Source: Brachionus manjavacas
Lineage: Eukaryota; Rotifera; Eurotatoria; Ploima; Brachionidae
Direction: 5' to 3'
Assembly: GCA_019054805.1 (NCBI GenBank)
Contig: JAHQIY010000024.1
Span: forward strand, 186,001 to 250,000
DNA: 64,000 nucleotides
A program made the position numbers and the translations under genes. Numbering within the stretch: position 1 is the stretch's first letter; every line of letters starts with the position of its first letter. Under the pieces are notes generated by a model. The model had not been told where the DNA came from, made no database searches, and worked only from the letters and a program-made list of their open reading frames with translations. Shown one piece after another: positions 43,401 to 53,981 of the stretch.

Positions 43401-46311
43401 AGCAATCAGGAGAGCTCTTTCAATGGCATGATTACCAGGCGCGAGTTCGAAATCATCGAACAAAAAGTAATAGTTTTTATCTTTTATTTGATCTGGGTAA
43501 ACGGGTAAAGACCAAATGATTTAAAAAAAGAGAATTTAAAGCTTTACAAAGTTTATTTAAAAAAATTTTCTATTAAATCATTTCCTCGAATTTTGACCCC
43601 TTCCACTAGGGTCTTTGTTGATGCAAGGCTCATTTCACGCAGACATTTCAGGGGGGGGGTAGATTAAGATAAAATCGATTGAAATAAATTGATAAAAATA
43701 GCAAAGGTAAAAAACAAATCCAATTAAAAGAGCAACATTATTTTAGCAAAATACCTTTTTTAATTAAATAAAAATGACGAGTTCAAAATTTTTTTAATTT
43801 AATTTAATTTAATTTATATATTTGATTAAAGTTTAAGTCCCATGGACAAATTGAAATAAAAATTTATAGAAAATTAAATATCCATTTTACAATTAAGTAA
43901 AAAATTCAGTTTTCGATATACAAAAAAATGATTAAGATCCTGGAATATTCATTCCACAATTCAATTTCAATTTCACTCTCAAATAAAGGTTTATGATAAG
44001 TTGGGTCTACCCGGTTTTGTTATCAAGGCTGATAACAAAAACGTTATCATTACAAAATGTTATCAAAAAAAATAAAATATAAAATTTTATGAAAAAATGT
44101 TATCAAAAAGTAAATTATGTTATCAAATATAAAATTATAATCATTTTTTTTAAGTGTCAAAAAATTTTATTTAATAAGTTCGATACAGAATGGTTTTATT
44201 TTCAAGGAAATTTTGAGTTAATAAAAAGTTTTAATTCAAATTTTATGTTTTCTTTCTTTGTGAATCTTTAAACCACGTTCCCCTTCCATAAACTCCCCGC
44301 AATACTGACAAGCAATTGGATTTTTTTTATCACTTAAAACTTGTTTGATGGCATCCAACGATTCACTTGAAGAATGAGGTATTTCTCGTGATTTTTTAAA
44401 CATTGAAAATAGGAATCTCTAAGCGCTGATTTAAATCGGCCAAAAAATTTTCTTAAGTTTCCCAATTTTTTGAAAAGTCATTAGAATTACAAAAGCTTCC
44501 GATGTATTCCGGTCTAGTCAACAATCCTGAAGATGAACATTTATATATAAAATTTTTCTCTTACAGCTTTTTCTATCGAGAATCTTAACTCTTACTTTGA
44601 CCTAAAAATTTTAAACAGGATTTCTTTTTTCAGTACTTTCTATGTGTTTTGTGCAAGGAGCTACCATAGGTGACCTCCTAGTAGGTCATCTCCGCAAGCT
44701 AGTCTTGCTGTAGCTTATATATATTATTATTATTATTAAGCTAATTTAAATAGCTAATAAAGTTTTTGTTTTGTCTTTTAAAATATAAATTTTGTTAACT
44801 TATTTTATGTTATCAAAAATAAAATTATGTAATCATTATTGATAACATTTTGTAATGATAACATTAAATGTTATCAACTGATAACAAAACCGGGTAGACC
44901 CGATAAGTTGTTACATATTTTATACCTCTTCTGAGACCAGTTTTTTTGGCCTCTTCATAACCAATTCAAATTTCTTCTAAATATTTAAACAAAATTTGAA
45001 TTTCGTCATAACATTGACTTATCAAGCTCATTTTTAATTGAATTAAATTGACTCACTACATCAGAGGGTGGAATAAAAGCAACAATTTTAGACAGCTTTA
45101 AAATTTTTCGTATATTGCCACATGAATATTTGGAACTCAATCCAAGCTCTTTTATTTTTCTCCAAATGGCTTGTTTGAAGTGAAAAAGACAACCATTGAA
45201 TAATGATTCTGGGAACACTGATCTAATTGCTAATTTACGCTTATTTCCGTAAAATATGTTAAAATCATTTTATTAAATCACTACTGTCATTACCGAGTTT
45301 TACAGAAAAAATTCAGATTTTTTTGATTTAAAAAAAAATAATTCGAAAAATTTAAACTTTTCAAGATAAAGGTTTTTTTCAAAAAATTTTGGTACTTATT
45401 ATCCGTAATTTGACTAAATTTTACTTTAATTCATGTAATTTACAATTTATTTAAAATTTTAAGTTTTATTATCCTTTTATTGTCTAAATAAAATTCTTGA
45501 TTGCAATGAAGATTTTAGTATCATCTGAGCCAAAGCTATGAAATTCAAGATCCGGTATTTCTATTTTTAACTAGCTAAAAAAATTCGTTAAGTTAATTTT
45601 ATAATTTAAAAAAATTGGAAAATGCATCTTTTTTTAAATCTAAATTGACTAGAAGAAAAACTCAAATTGAATAGTAAAAATTTTTCCAGTTTTAGAAAAC
45701 TTTTTGGGTATTCTCTTAATAATATTGAAAAATACCGAGTTTTAGCTTTAAATTCAAATTTTAAAATTACGATTTAGAAGATTGATGACAAGAATGTTGA
45801 ATAAGAAAAAGAATATGATCATTTAAAAAATTATTTTTTTAAGTATTCGGGGACTAGCAAAATCCATATGACCCATTTCATCCTAAACGAAGAATGGCTC
45901 GAAGACAGAATTCCCAGTAACAAAGCTTGTATTCTTGACTTGATAGGACAAGTTCAAAAAACTGGAGCTAAATATGAAAGATCGAGAGTGGCCGTGCATG
46001 CACATGGAGGAGGTTCCAATTGTTCAGTATTTTGTGCACTAAACATTTTGTTGTATCAATTTAAAAATGATCAATTCATCGATGTTTGCAGAACTGTAAA
46101 AAAACTAAAAACACAACGCCCGCGAATGATCGAAACATTCGAGCAATACGAATTTTTATACGAATGTCTAGTGGAATTTGTAGACATGTTCGGAATTTAT
46201 TCTCAGTCGTCAGACTCCTTCAATAGCAGGTCATCGTTGAACGATTCGTTTAATAATTTGCATAGCCCGCCAAAAGCCGACTCGAGTCATGTTAAATTGA
46301 ATTTTAGTTAA
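34425..46311 (+). CDS. receptor-type protein tyrosine phosphatase, active D1 and degenerate D2
   Basis: Four exons join in phase: 34425-35043, 37952-39871, 41941-43466, 45844-46311 (TAA at 46309), giving 1510 residues. Signal peptide (LLKLLLTLNHLVSISAQ), Ser/Thr/Asn-rich ectodomain with many sequons, at least two fibronectin III-like domains (LKLIKLNQTALNVTWINP; VQDLKIYALSKSKVNVTWTP), one transmembrane helix about residues 783-811 (LWTIIVLCIISCIFLIGLIA). D1 has KNRFLDIKAYDDSRV, DYINANFVQGY, the WPD loop (PEWPDKDTP), the full signature VHCSAGVGRTG (~1107) and the Q loop (QTSKQY), so it should remove phosphate from tyrosines. D2 retains SSYINATMVRG and W…D loop remnants, but its signature reads VHAHGGGSNCSVFCAL: Cys to Ala and Arg to Asn. 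Subtype not assigned. Large introns carry mobile DNA. Confidence 0.95.
35345..35810. repeat. ~330-bp dispersed repeat, copy B with internal partial duplication
   Basis: Near-identical to 29735-30070 over most of 35495-35810, with an extra partial copy of its right third at 35345-35480 (GGGCTATTAATCATTATCGT, GACTTGAAAACTAAGTGACT, …AATCACTTGCAAG). Lies in intron 1 of the phosphatase gene. Confidence 0.7.
39970..40140. repeat. copy of the repeat at 26690-27640
   Basis: Contains GGTTAAATTTTTTGTGTTTG and then ATATTTGAAATTAAACTTTT with TAGTGAAATAGAA, both also present at 27465-27640. Intron 2 of the phosphatase gene. Confidence 0.55.
40435..40800 (-). pseudogene. jockey/CR1-like LINE reverse-transcriptase fragment, copy 1
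   Basis: The minus strand reads GVPQSSVISPLLFSIYINDI, PKRNKTNNEYSLLLADN, then a KSRVKWSFLCTKK region and NLKIYGNRILS, with several stops and frame shifts. LADN replaces the expected FADD. Its first 300 bases are almost identical to 47085-47390, and it is related to 54645-55400. Dead fragment in intron 2 of the phosphatase gene. Confidence 0.7.
44236..44403 (-). CDS. 55-residue C2H2 zinc-finger ORF inside hAT-like element
   Basis: ATG at 44403, TGA at 44236-44238. The C-terminal half (ACQYCGEFMEGERGLKIHKE, then RKH) is C-x2-C-x12-H-x4-H, a C2H2 finger. The N-terminal half (MFKKSREIPHSSSESLDAIK) is polar. Upstream minus-strand frames are also coding-like but broken (…ENFLADLNQRLEIPIFN…), so this is probably the surviving end of a longer element-encoded or captured protein. 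Whether it is expressed is unknown. Confidence 0.5.
   Translation of the reverse strand: MFKKSREIPHSSSESLDAIKQVLSDKKNPIACQYCGEFMEGERGLKIHKERKHKI
44655..44750 (+). repeat. hairpin + (ATT)n module, copy in second hAT-like element
   Basis: Plus strand: GGAGCTACCATAGGTGACCT, …CTCCGCAAGCTAGTCTTGCT, GTAGCTT, then (ATT)n. Hairpin GCAAG-CTAGT-CTTGC. Close match in inverse orientation to 14785-14925. Confidence 0.6.
44930..45265 (-). pseudogene. MULE transposase fragment
   Basis: The minus strand reads LAIRSVFPESLFNGCLFHFK, QAIWRKIKELGLSSKY, then AFIPPSDVVSQFNSIKN. The GCLFHF…Q…W core is typical of MULE-family transposases. A TGA follows in EEI-stop-IGYEEAK where Trp is expected. Only a short part of the transposase remains. 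A hAT-like element was later inserted at its downstream end. Confidence 0.7.
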
Positions 46312-47080
46312 ATTTTGTGTAAATAAGAATGAGTTTGGAGAATCAAAAATTTTTGAGATTTGATTGATTCGATTAACCGAAAAATGTTTCATTTTATTGT
46401 TATGCAATTTGCTTTATTGATCTCATTGATTTTATATTTGTTATTTTAAAAAAGCAATCCTCAAATTTTAATTTGTTTAAATGATCTAACACATCTAAAA
46501 TGCAAAAAGTTTTGTATTTCGATTTTTTTTATCAATTTTGATTTAATTTCAATTTTTTTATCATTTTGTAGAATTGTTAAGTTTTATAAATAATAATAAA
46601 TAAAATATAGATTTTACAAAATTTGTCAACTTTTTCTATTTTATTTTAAGTTTGACTCTTAATATTTTGGCACAATATTTTTAGTAAAAATTCCACAGAA
46701 AAAGTAAAAAACCCATAAATATATAAAAAAGTAATAATATTAATTTTGTGTCAATTTTTTTATATAAAATTAATAAAAATAGTAAGAATACCCAAAAAAT
46801 ATAATTTTTCCATTTAATCAATAATAAAAAATATTTTTAGTAAATAAAATTAATTAAAAAAATTAATATTAATAAATTTAAAGAAAATTTTTTGTATAAT
46901 GTTTTCATTAGTTTAATTGTTTTATTTATAATAAGTTGGGGAAAAAAAGAAAGAGATAAAAATTTATAATTTTTGTTGTTTTTTTATATAAATTTGTGGT
47001 AATTTTACTAATTTAATTGCGTAAAATACTGACAGCCTTCTTTAATTTCGTCTACTAATATATTTAAATTTAACTTAGAA
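46312..47080. other. 3' flank of phosphatase gene, AT-rich
   Basis: Contains the phosphatase 3' untranslated region with AATAAA signals near 46585-46610, then about 450 bases of A/T-rich sequence without a gene. Confidence 0.5.
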
Positions 47081-47400
47081 TCAAACTAAATACCAAAAAT
47101 TTTGATTTCTTTTTGGCTCAGTATTCTGTTTCCATAAATTTTTAAGTTTAGATTATTACTCTCTTTTTTGTACATAGAAAAGACCATTTAACACGACTTT
47201 TCGACTGATATCTTTATTTTCCATTTAATAAGCCATTGTTCTAGTTCGTTGGTGTATTTATTAATCTTATTTTCAAGGTTCCCTTTTTTGTTCTGAATGT
47301 AACTAGATTATCTGCTAAAAGCAGAGAGTATTCATTATTTGTTTTGTTTCTATTGGGGATGTCATTAATATATATACTAATTATATACAAGAAATATATA
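47080..47400 (-). pseudogene. jockey/CR1-like LINE reverse-transcriptase fragment, copy 2
   Basis: Nearly the same sequence as 40435-40735 in the same orientation, with the same lesions (…YSLLLADNLVTF…), and extending slightly further in the C-terminal direction. It ends at 47390 just before the satellite array. Shared lesions suggest that the two copies come from one already defective source or a segmental duplication. Confidence 0.65.
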
Positions 47401-47534
47401 TACAAGAAATGAGGTGGCTACATTTTATTCAATTTAAAAAATAAACCTTCATGTCAGACCCTTCATGTAAGGATAAATAATAGAATGTTTAATCAAAATA
47501 AAATTTTTAAAAAATATTTTCTTTTGTCAAAATG

Positions 47535-50500
47535 ACATTTGGACTTTGACAAATATTTTTCTGTTTCCTAGCCTGAAAATTTTGTACTGACACCAAGTGT
47601 GCGTGTATAAAAAGTCTCCCTCCCATTTTTTCATCCGGACTTGGGACCGGCCTTAGGTAGAGTTAGCAGTTTAGGTTTTGATTTTTCGAAAATTTGATTT
47701 TCTTTATTTGACAATTTCTGAAAAATGAAACAATCAAAAGAAGAAAATCTGAATTAGAATGAAAGTTCTCTTCCGAGAAAAACAAAAATAAAAAATGAAT
47801 AATAAATAATAAAATGTTTAATCTAAATAAAATTTTTAAAAAATATTTTCTTTTGTCAAAATAACATTTGGACTTTGACAAATATTTTTCTGTTTCCTAG
47901 CCTGAAAATTTTGTACTGACACCATATGTGCGTGTATAAAAAGTCTCCCTCCCATTTTTTCATCCGGACTTGGGACCGGCAATGGTATGGTTACGACTCA
48001 ACAATCTGCCGACAAAGTTACTGTGGGACGTTCATCATAAACAGCGCCACTCATCCGAGCACTTAAAGGCTGCGAACTCGGCAACTATTTAGACTAGCTT
48101 GGAACCACAAACCAAGCGTATCTATAGATGGATACAAGCATATCCAAAAAAAGATACTTTACTTTTTTCACTAAGTACTAAGGGTCTGCCAGACACGTCA
48201 TCAGCTCATGCTTGTAAGCCTCCTTGCCCCGGCCGCTAGGCATCTGCATCTTCACCGCCCCTCCTCATTTTCTCATCCGGACTTGGGACCGGCCTTAGGT
48301 AGAGTTAGCAGTTTAGGTTTTGATTTTTTCGAAAATTTGATTTTCTTTATTCGACTATTTCTGAAAAATGAAACAATCAAAAGAAGAAAATCTGAATTAG
48401 AATGAAAGTTCTCTTCCGAGAAAAACAAAAATAAAAAATGAATAATAAATAATAAAATGTTTAATCTAAATAAAATTTTTAAAAAATATTTTCTTTTGTC
48501 AAAATAACATTTGGACTTTGACAAATATTTTTCTGTTTCCTAGCCTGAAAATTTTGTACTGACACCAAGTGTGCGTGTATAAAAAGTCTCCCTCCCATTT
48601 TTTCATCCGGACTTGGGACCGGCAATGGTATGGTTACGACTCAACAATCTGCCGACAAAGTTACTGTGGGACGTTCATCATAAACAGCGCCACTCATCCG
48701 AGCACTTAAAGGCTGCGAACTCGGCAACTATTTAGACTAGCTTGGAACCACAAACCAAGCGTATCTATAGATGGATACAAGCATATCCAAAAAAAGATAC
48801 TTTACTTTTTTCACTAAGTACTAAGGGTCTGCCAGACACGTCATCAGCTCATGCTTGTAAGCCTCCTTGCCCCGGCCGCTAGGCATCTGCATCTTCACCG
48901 CCCCTCCTCATTTTCTCATCCGGACTTGGGACCGGCCTTAGGTAGAGTTAGCAGTTTAGGTTTTGATTTTTCGAAAATTTGATTTTCTTTATTCGACTAT
49001 TTCTGAAAAATGAAACAATCAAAAGAAGAAAATCTGAATTAGAATGAAAGTTCTCTTCCGAGAAAAACAAAAATAAAAAATGAATAATAAATAATAAAAT
49101 GTTTAATCTAAATAAAATTTTTAAAAAATATTTTCTTTTGTCAAAATAACATTTGGACTTTGACAAATATTTTTCTGTTTCCTAGCCTGAAAATTTTGTA
49201 CTGACACCAAGTGTGCGTGTATAAAAAGTCTCCCTCCCATTTTTTCATCCGGACTTGGGACCGGCAATGGTATGGTTACGACTCAACAATCTGCCGACAA
49301 AGTTACTGTGGGACGTTCATCATAAACAGCGCCACTCATCCGAGCACTTAAAGGCTGCGAACTCGGCAACTATTTAGACTAGCTTGGAACCACAAACCAA
49401 GCGTATCTATAGATGGATACAAGCATATCCAAAAAAAGATACTTTACTTTTTTCACTAAGTACTAAGGGTCTGCCAGACACGTCATCAGCTCATGCTTGT
49501 AAGCCTCCTTGCCCCGGCCGCTAGGCATCTGCATCTTCACCGCCCCTCCTCATTTTCTCATCCGGACTTGGGACCGGCCTTAGGTAGAGTTAGCAGTTTA
49601 GGTTTTGATTTTTCGAAAATTTGATTTTCTTTATTCGACTATTTCTGAAAAATGAAACAATCAAAAGAAGAAAATCTGAATTAGAATGAAAGTTCTCTTC
49701 CGAGAAAAACAAAAATAAAAAATGAATAATAAATAATAAAATGTTTAATCTAAATAAAATTTTTAAAAAATATTTTCTTTTGTCAAAATAACATTTGGAC
49801 TTTGACAAATATTTTTCTGTTTCCTAGCCTGAAAATTTTGTACTGACACCAAGTGTGCGTGTATAAAAAGTCTCCTCCCATTTTTTCATCCGGACTTGGG
49901 ACCGGCAATGGTATGGTTACGACTCAACAATCTGCCGACAAAGTTACTGTGGGACGTTCATCATAAACAGCGCCACTCATCCGAGCACTTAAAGGCTGCG
50001 AACTCGGCAACTATTTAGACTAGCTTGGAACCACAAACCAAGCGTATCTATAGATGGATACAAGCATATCCAAAAAAGATACTTTACTTTTTTCACTAAG
50101 TACTAAGGGTCTGCCAGACACGTCATCAGCTCATGCTTGTAAGCCTCCTTGCCCCGGCCGCTAGGCATCTGCATCTTCACCGCCCCTCCTCATTTTCTCA
50201 TCCGGACTTGGGACCGGCCTTAGGTAGAGTTAGCAGTTTAGGTTTTGATTTTTCGAAAATTTGATTTTCTTTATTCGACTATTTCTGAAAAATGAAACAA
50301 TCAAAAGAAGAAAATCTGAATTAGAATGAAAGTTCTCTTCCGAGAAAAACAAAAATAAAAAATGAATAATAAATAATAAAATGTTTAATCTAAATAAAAT
50401 TTTTAAAAAATATTTTCTTTTGTCAAAATAACATTTGGACTTTGACAAATATTTTTCTGTTTCCTAGCCTGAAAATTTTGTACTGACACCAAGTGTGCGT

Positions 50501-53500
50501 GTATAAAAAGTCTCCCTCCCATTTTTTCATCCGGACTTGGGACCGGCAATGGTATGGTTACGACTCAACAATCTGCCGACAAAGTTACTGTGGGACGTTC
50601 ATCATAAACAGCGCCACTCATCCGAGCACTTAAAGGCTGCGAACTCGGCAACTATTTAGACTAGCTTGGAACCACAAACCAAGCGTATCTATAGATGGAT
50701 ACAAGCATATCCAAAAAAGATACTTTACTTTTTTCACTAAGTACTAAGGGTCTGCCAGACACGTCATCAGCTCATGCTTGTAAGCCTCCTTGCCCCGGCC
50801 GCTAGGCATCTGCATCTTCACCGCCCCTCCTCATTTTCTCATCCGGACTTGGGACCGGCCTTAGGTAGAGTTAGCAGTTTAGGTTTTGATTTTTCGAAAA
50901 TTTGATTTTCTTTATTCGACTATTTCTGAAAAATGAAACAATCAAAAGAAGAAAATCTGAATTAGAATGAAAGTTCTCTTCCGAGAAAAACAAAAATAAA
51001 AAATGAATAATAAATAATAAAATGTTTAATCTAAATAAAATTTTTAAAAAATATTTTCTTTTGTCAAAATAACATTTGGACTTTGACAAATATTTTTCTG
51101 TTTCCTAGCCTGAAAATTTTGTACTGACACCAAGTGTGCGTGTATAAAAAGTCTCCCTCCCATTTTTTCATCCGGACTTGGGACCGGCAATGGTATGGTT
51201 ACGACTCAACAATCTGCCGACAAAGTTACTGTGGGACGTTCATCATAAACAGCGCCACTCATCCGAGCACTTAAAGGCTGCGAACTCGGCAACTATTTAG
51301 ACTAGCTTGGAACCACAAACCAAGCGTATCTATAGATGGATACAAGCATATCCAAAAAAAGATACTTTACTTTTTTCACTAAGTACTAAGGGTCTGCCAG
51401 ACACGTCATCAGCTCATGCTTGTAAGCCTCCTTGCCCCGGCCGCTAGGCATCTGCATCTTCACCGCCCCTCCTCATTTTCTCATCCGGACTTGGGACCGG
51501 CCTTAGGTAGAGTTAGCAGTTTAGGTTTTGATTTTTCGAAAATTTGATTTTCTTTATTCGACTATTTCTGAAAAATGAAACAATCAAAAGAAGAAAATCT
51601 GAATTAGAATGAAAGTTCTCTTCCGAGAAAAACAAAAATAAAAAATGAATAATAAATAATAAAATGTTTAATCTAAATAAAATTTTTAAAAAATATTTTC
51701 TTTTGTCAAAATAACATTTGGACTTTGACAAATATTTTTCTGTTTCCTAGCCTGAAAATTTTGTACTGACACCAAGTGTGCGTGTATAAAAAGTCTCCCT
51801 CCCATTTTTTCATCCGGACTTGGGACCGGCAATGGTATGGTTACGACTCAACAATCTGCCGACAAAGTTACTGTGGGACGTTCATCATAAACAGCGCCAC
51901 TCATCCGAGCACTTAAAGGCTGCGAACTCGGCAACTATTTAGACTAGCTTGGAACCACAAACCAAGCGTATCTATAGATGGATACAAGCATATCCAAAAA
52001 AGATACTTTACTTTTTTCACTAAGTACTAAGGGTCTGCCAGACACGTCATCAGCTCATGCTTGTAAGCCTCCTTGCCCCGGCCGCTAGGCATCTGCATCT
52101 TCACCGCCCCTCCTCATTTTCTCATCCGGACTTGGGACCGGCCTTAGGTAGAGTTAGCAGTTTAGGTTTTGATTTTTCGAAAATTTGATTTTCTTTATTC
52201 GACTATTTCTGAAAAATGAAACAATCAAAAGAAGAAAATCTGAATTAGAATGAAAGTTCTCTTCCGAGAAAAACAAAAATAAAAAATGAATAATAAATAA
52301 TAAAATGTTTAATCTAAATAAAATTTTTAAAAAATATTTTCTTTTGTCAAAATAACATTTGGACTTTGACAAATATTTTTCTGTTTCCTAGCCTGAAAAT
52401 TTTGTACTGACACCAAGTGTGCGTGTATAAAAAGTCTCCCTCCCATTTTTTCATCCGGACTTGGGACCGGCAATGGTATGGTTACGACTCAACAATCTGC
52501 CGACAAAGTTACTGTGGGACGTTCATCATAAACAGCGCCACTCATCCGAGCACTTAAAGGCTGCGAACTCGGCAACTATTTAGACTAGCTTGGAACCACA
52601 AACCAAGCGTATCTATAGATGGATACAAGCATATCCAAAAAAAGATACTTTACTTTTTTCACTAAGTACTAAGGGTCTGCCAGACACGTCATCAGCTCAT
52701 GCTTGTAAGCCTCCTTGCCCCGGCCGCTAGGCATCTGCATCTTCACCGCCCCTCCTCATTTTCTCATCCGGACTTGGGACCGGCCTTAGGTAGAGTTAGC
52801 AGTTTAGGTTTTGATTTTTCGAAAATTTGATTTTCTTTATTCGACTATTTCTGAAAAATGAAACAATCAAAAGAAGAAAATCTGAATTAGAATGAAAGTT
52901 CTCTTCCGAGAAAAACAAAAATAAAAAATGAATAATAAATAATAAAATGTTTAATCTAAATAAAATTTTTAAAAAATATTTTCTTTTGTCAAAATAACAT
53001 TTGGACTTTGACAAATATTTTTCTGTTTCCTAGCCTGAAAATTTTGTACTGACACCAAGTGTGCGTGTATAAAAAGTCTCCCTCCCATTTTTTCATCCGG
53101 ACTTGGGACCGGCAATGGTATGGTTACGACTCAACAATCTGCCGACAAAGTTACTGTGGGACGTTCATCATAAACAGCGCCACTCATCCGAGCACTTAAA
53201 GGCTGCGAACTCGGCAACTATTTAGACTAGCTTGGAACCACAAACCAAGCGTATCTATAGATGGATACAAGCATATCCAAAAAAAGATACTTTACTTTTT
53301 TCACTAAGTACTAAGGGTCTGCCAGACACGTCATCAGCTCATGCTTGTAAGCCTCCTTGCCCCGGCCGCTAGGCATCTGCATCTTCACCGCCCCTCCTCA
53401 TTTTCTCATCCGGACTTGGGACCGGCCTTAGGTAGAGTCAGCAGTTTAGGTTTTGATTTTTCGAAAATTTGACTATTTCTGAAAAATGAAACAATCAAAA

Positions 53501-53560
53501 GAAGAAAATCTGAATTAGAATGAAAGTTCTCTTCCGAGAAAAACAAAAATAAAAAATTAT
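47535..53560. repeat. satellite-like tandem array: eight ~641-bp units plus partial units
   Basis: The marker ACATTTGGACTTTGAC recurs at 47535, 47864, 48507, 49149, 49791, 50431, 51072, 51714, 52355 and 52997. The first interval is 329 bp and the others 640-643 bp. Long units have an AT-rich half (~329 bp) and a GC-rich half (~313 bp); the first unit lacks the GC-rich half. The halves meet at two copies of CATCCGGACTTGGGACCGGC per unit. Every unit contains GTGTATAAAAAGTCTCC, a TATA-like box. Units are nearly identical, differing mainly in A-run length and an occasional single base (CTCCTCCC at 49873 versus CTCCCTCCC). The array ends at about 53560 in a unit with a 13-bp deletion. A 72-codon frame repeated on the minus strand is low-complexity and probably not a gene. 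Confidence 0.95.
48178..48249 (-). CDS. 23-codon micro-ORF in the GC-rich half of each satellite unit
   Basis: The minus strand encodes MQMPSGRGKEAYKHELMTCL then ADP and a TAG. The same frame is present unchanged in the GC-rich half of every long unit; coordinates are for the first. Balanced codon use contrasts with the surrounding AT-rich DNA. It could be the relic of an older coding element (for example LINE-derived) or chance. No family recognised. Confidence 0.2.
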   Translation of the reverse strand: MQMPSGRGKEAYKHELMTCLADP

Positions 53561-53981
53561 CCATTTCCATCGGTTTTCCTATCATTGAGAAGCATGTTTT
53601 GATCAAGTCACTTATTCCATTTTATTTCTTTCTCGACTTCTTAATTTTGGGCTTAGTTCAATTTTTATCTTGTTTTTCCTGTATTTCTTGTATACCGTAA
53701 TAAAGGCAGCATTAAACATGTGTTTTTGAATTTTTCATGACCTAGGTTCAAGACCTTCATTAAAAGCCAGGCTCCTAAATTTAAATGCCGGTCTTATTAT
53801 TAATTTTCTGTATTAAATGCTGCTTCTTTATTCGAAAATTTTTAAAAACAAAATTTGAGTATTTTTTAATTTTTTTGAATAAAAAAAAAAATTTTTTTAA
53901 TAAAAAAAAAAATCGATTCAGTCAATTTTATGATTTTTTTTTTAGATTTCGATTTAGTATATAAAATAAATAAACAAAATG
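53561..53981. other. spacer between satellite array and AT-hook ORF
   Basis: About 420 bases, the left 250 of balanced composition, the right 150 nearly pure A/T. No gene recognised. Confidence 0.4.

Larger units (their letters stand above)
44003..44901. mobile_element. hAT-like element with perfect 8-bp target duplication
   Basis: Terminal inverted repeats begin GGGTCTACCCGGTTTTGTTA and continue with GTTATCA-rich repeats for about 100 bases. The flanking 8-bp duplication GATAAGTT is exact (43995-44002 and 44902-44909), which supports hAT-superfamily insertion. Internally it carries a zinc-finger ORF (44236-44403, minus) and the hairpin + (TAA)n module (44655-44745). The element interrupts a MULE transposase relic (44930-45265), so it is younger than that relic. 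It lies in intron 3 of the phosphatase gene. Confidence 0.85.

Noticed and set aside
43640..43665. Run of nine G in intron 3 of the phosphatase gene
   Set aside because: Striking in such AT-rich DNA, but a single G-run cannot form an intramolecular quadruplex and nothing around it suggests a function.
48186..48215. CTGATGA on the minus strand of the GC-rich satellite half, as a possible hammerhead
   Set aside because: The following GAAA is not closed by a stem that starts right after CTGATGA, and no NUH site or stem III can be paired.
47663..53014. A 72-codon minus-strand frame (MSKSKCYFDKRKYFLKILFR…) repeated in each satellite unit
   Set aside because: Translation of the AT-rich half gives Phe/Leu/Lys-rich low-complexity sequence. 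Its conservation is fully explained by array homogenisation, and one unit is already frame-changed.
47535..53560. Tandem array as CRISPR or rDNA spacer
   Set aside because: Units are long, continuous and spacer-free, with no cas genes in a eukaryotic window. No rRNA sequence is recognisable within or next to the array.
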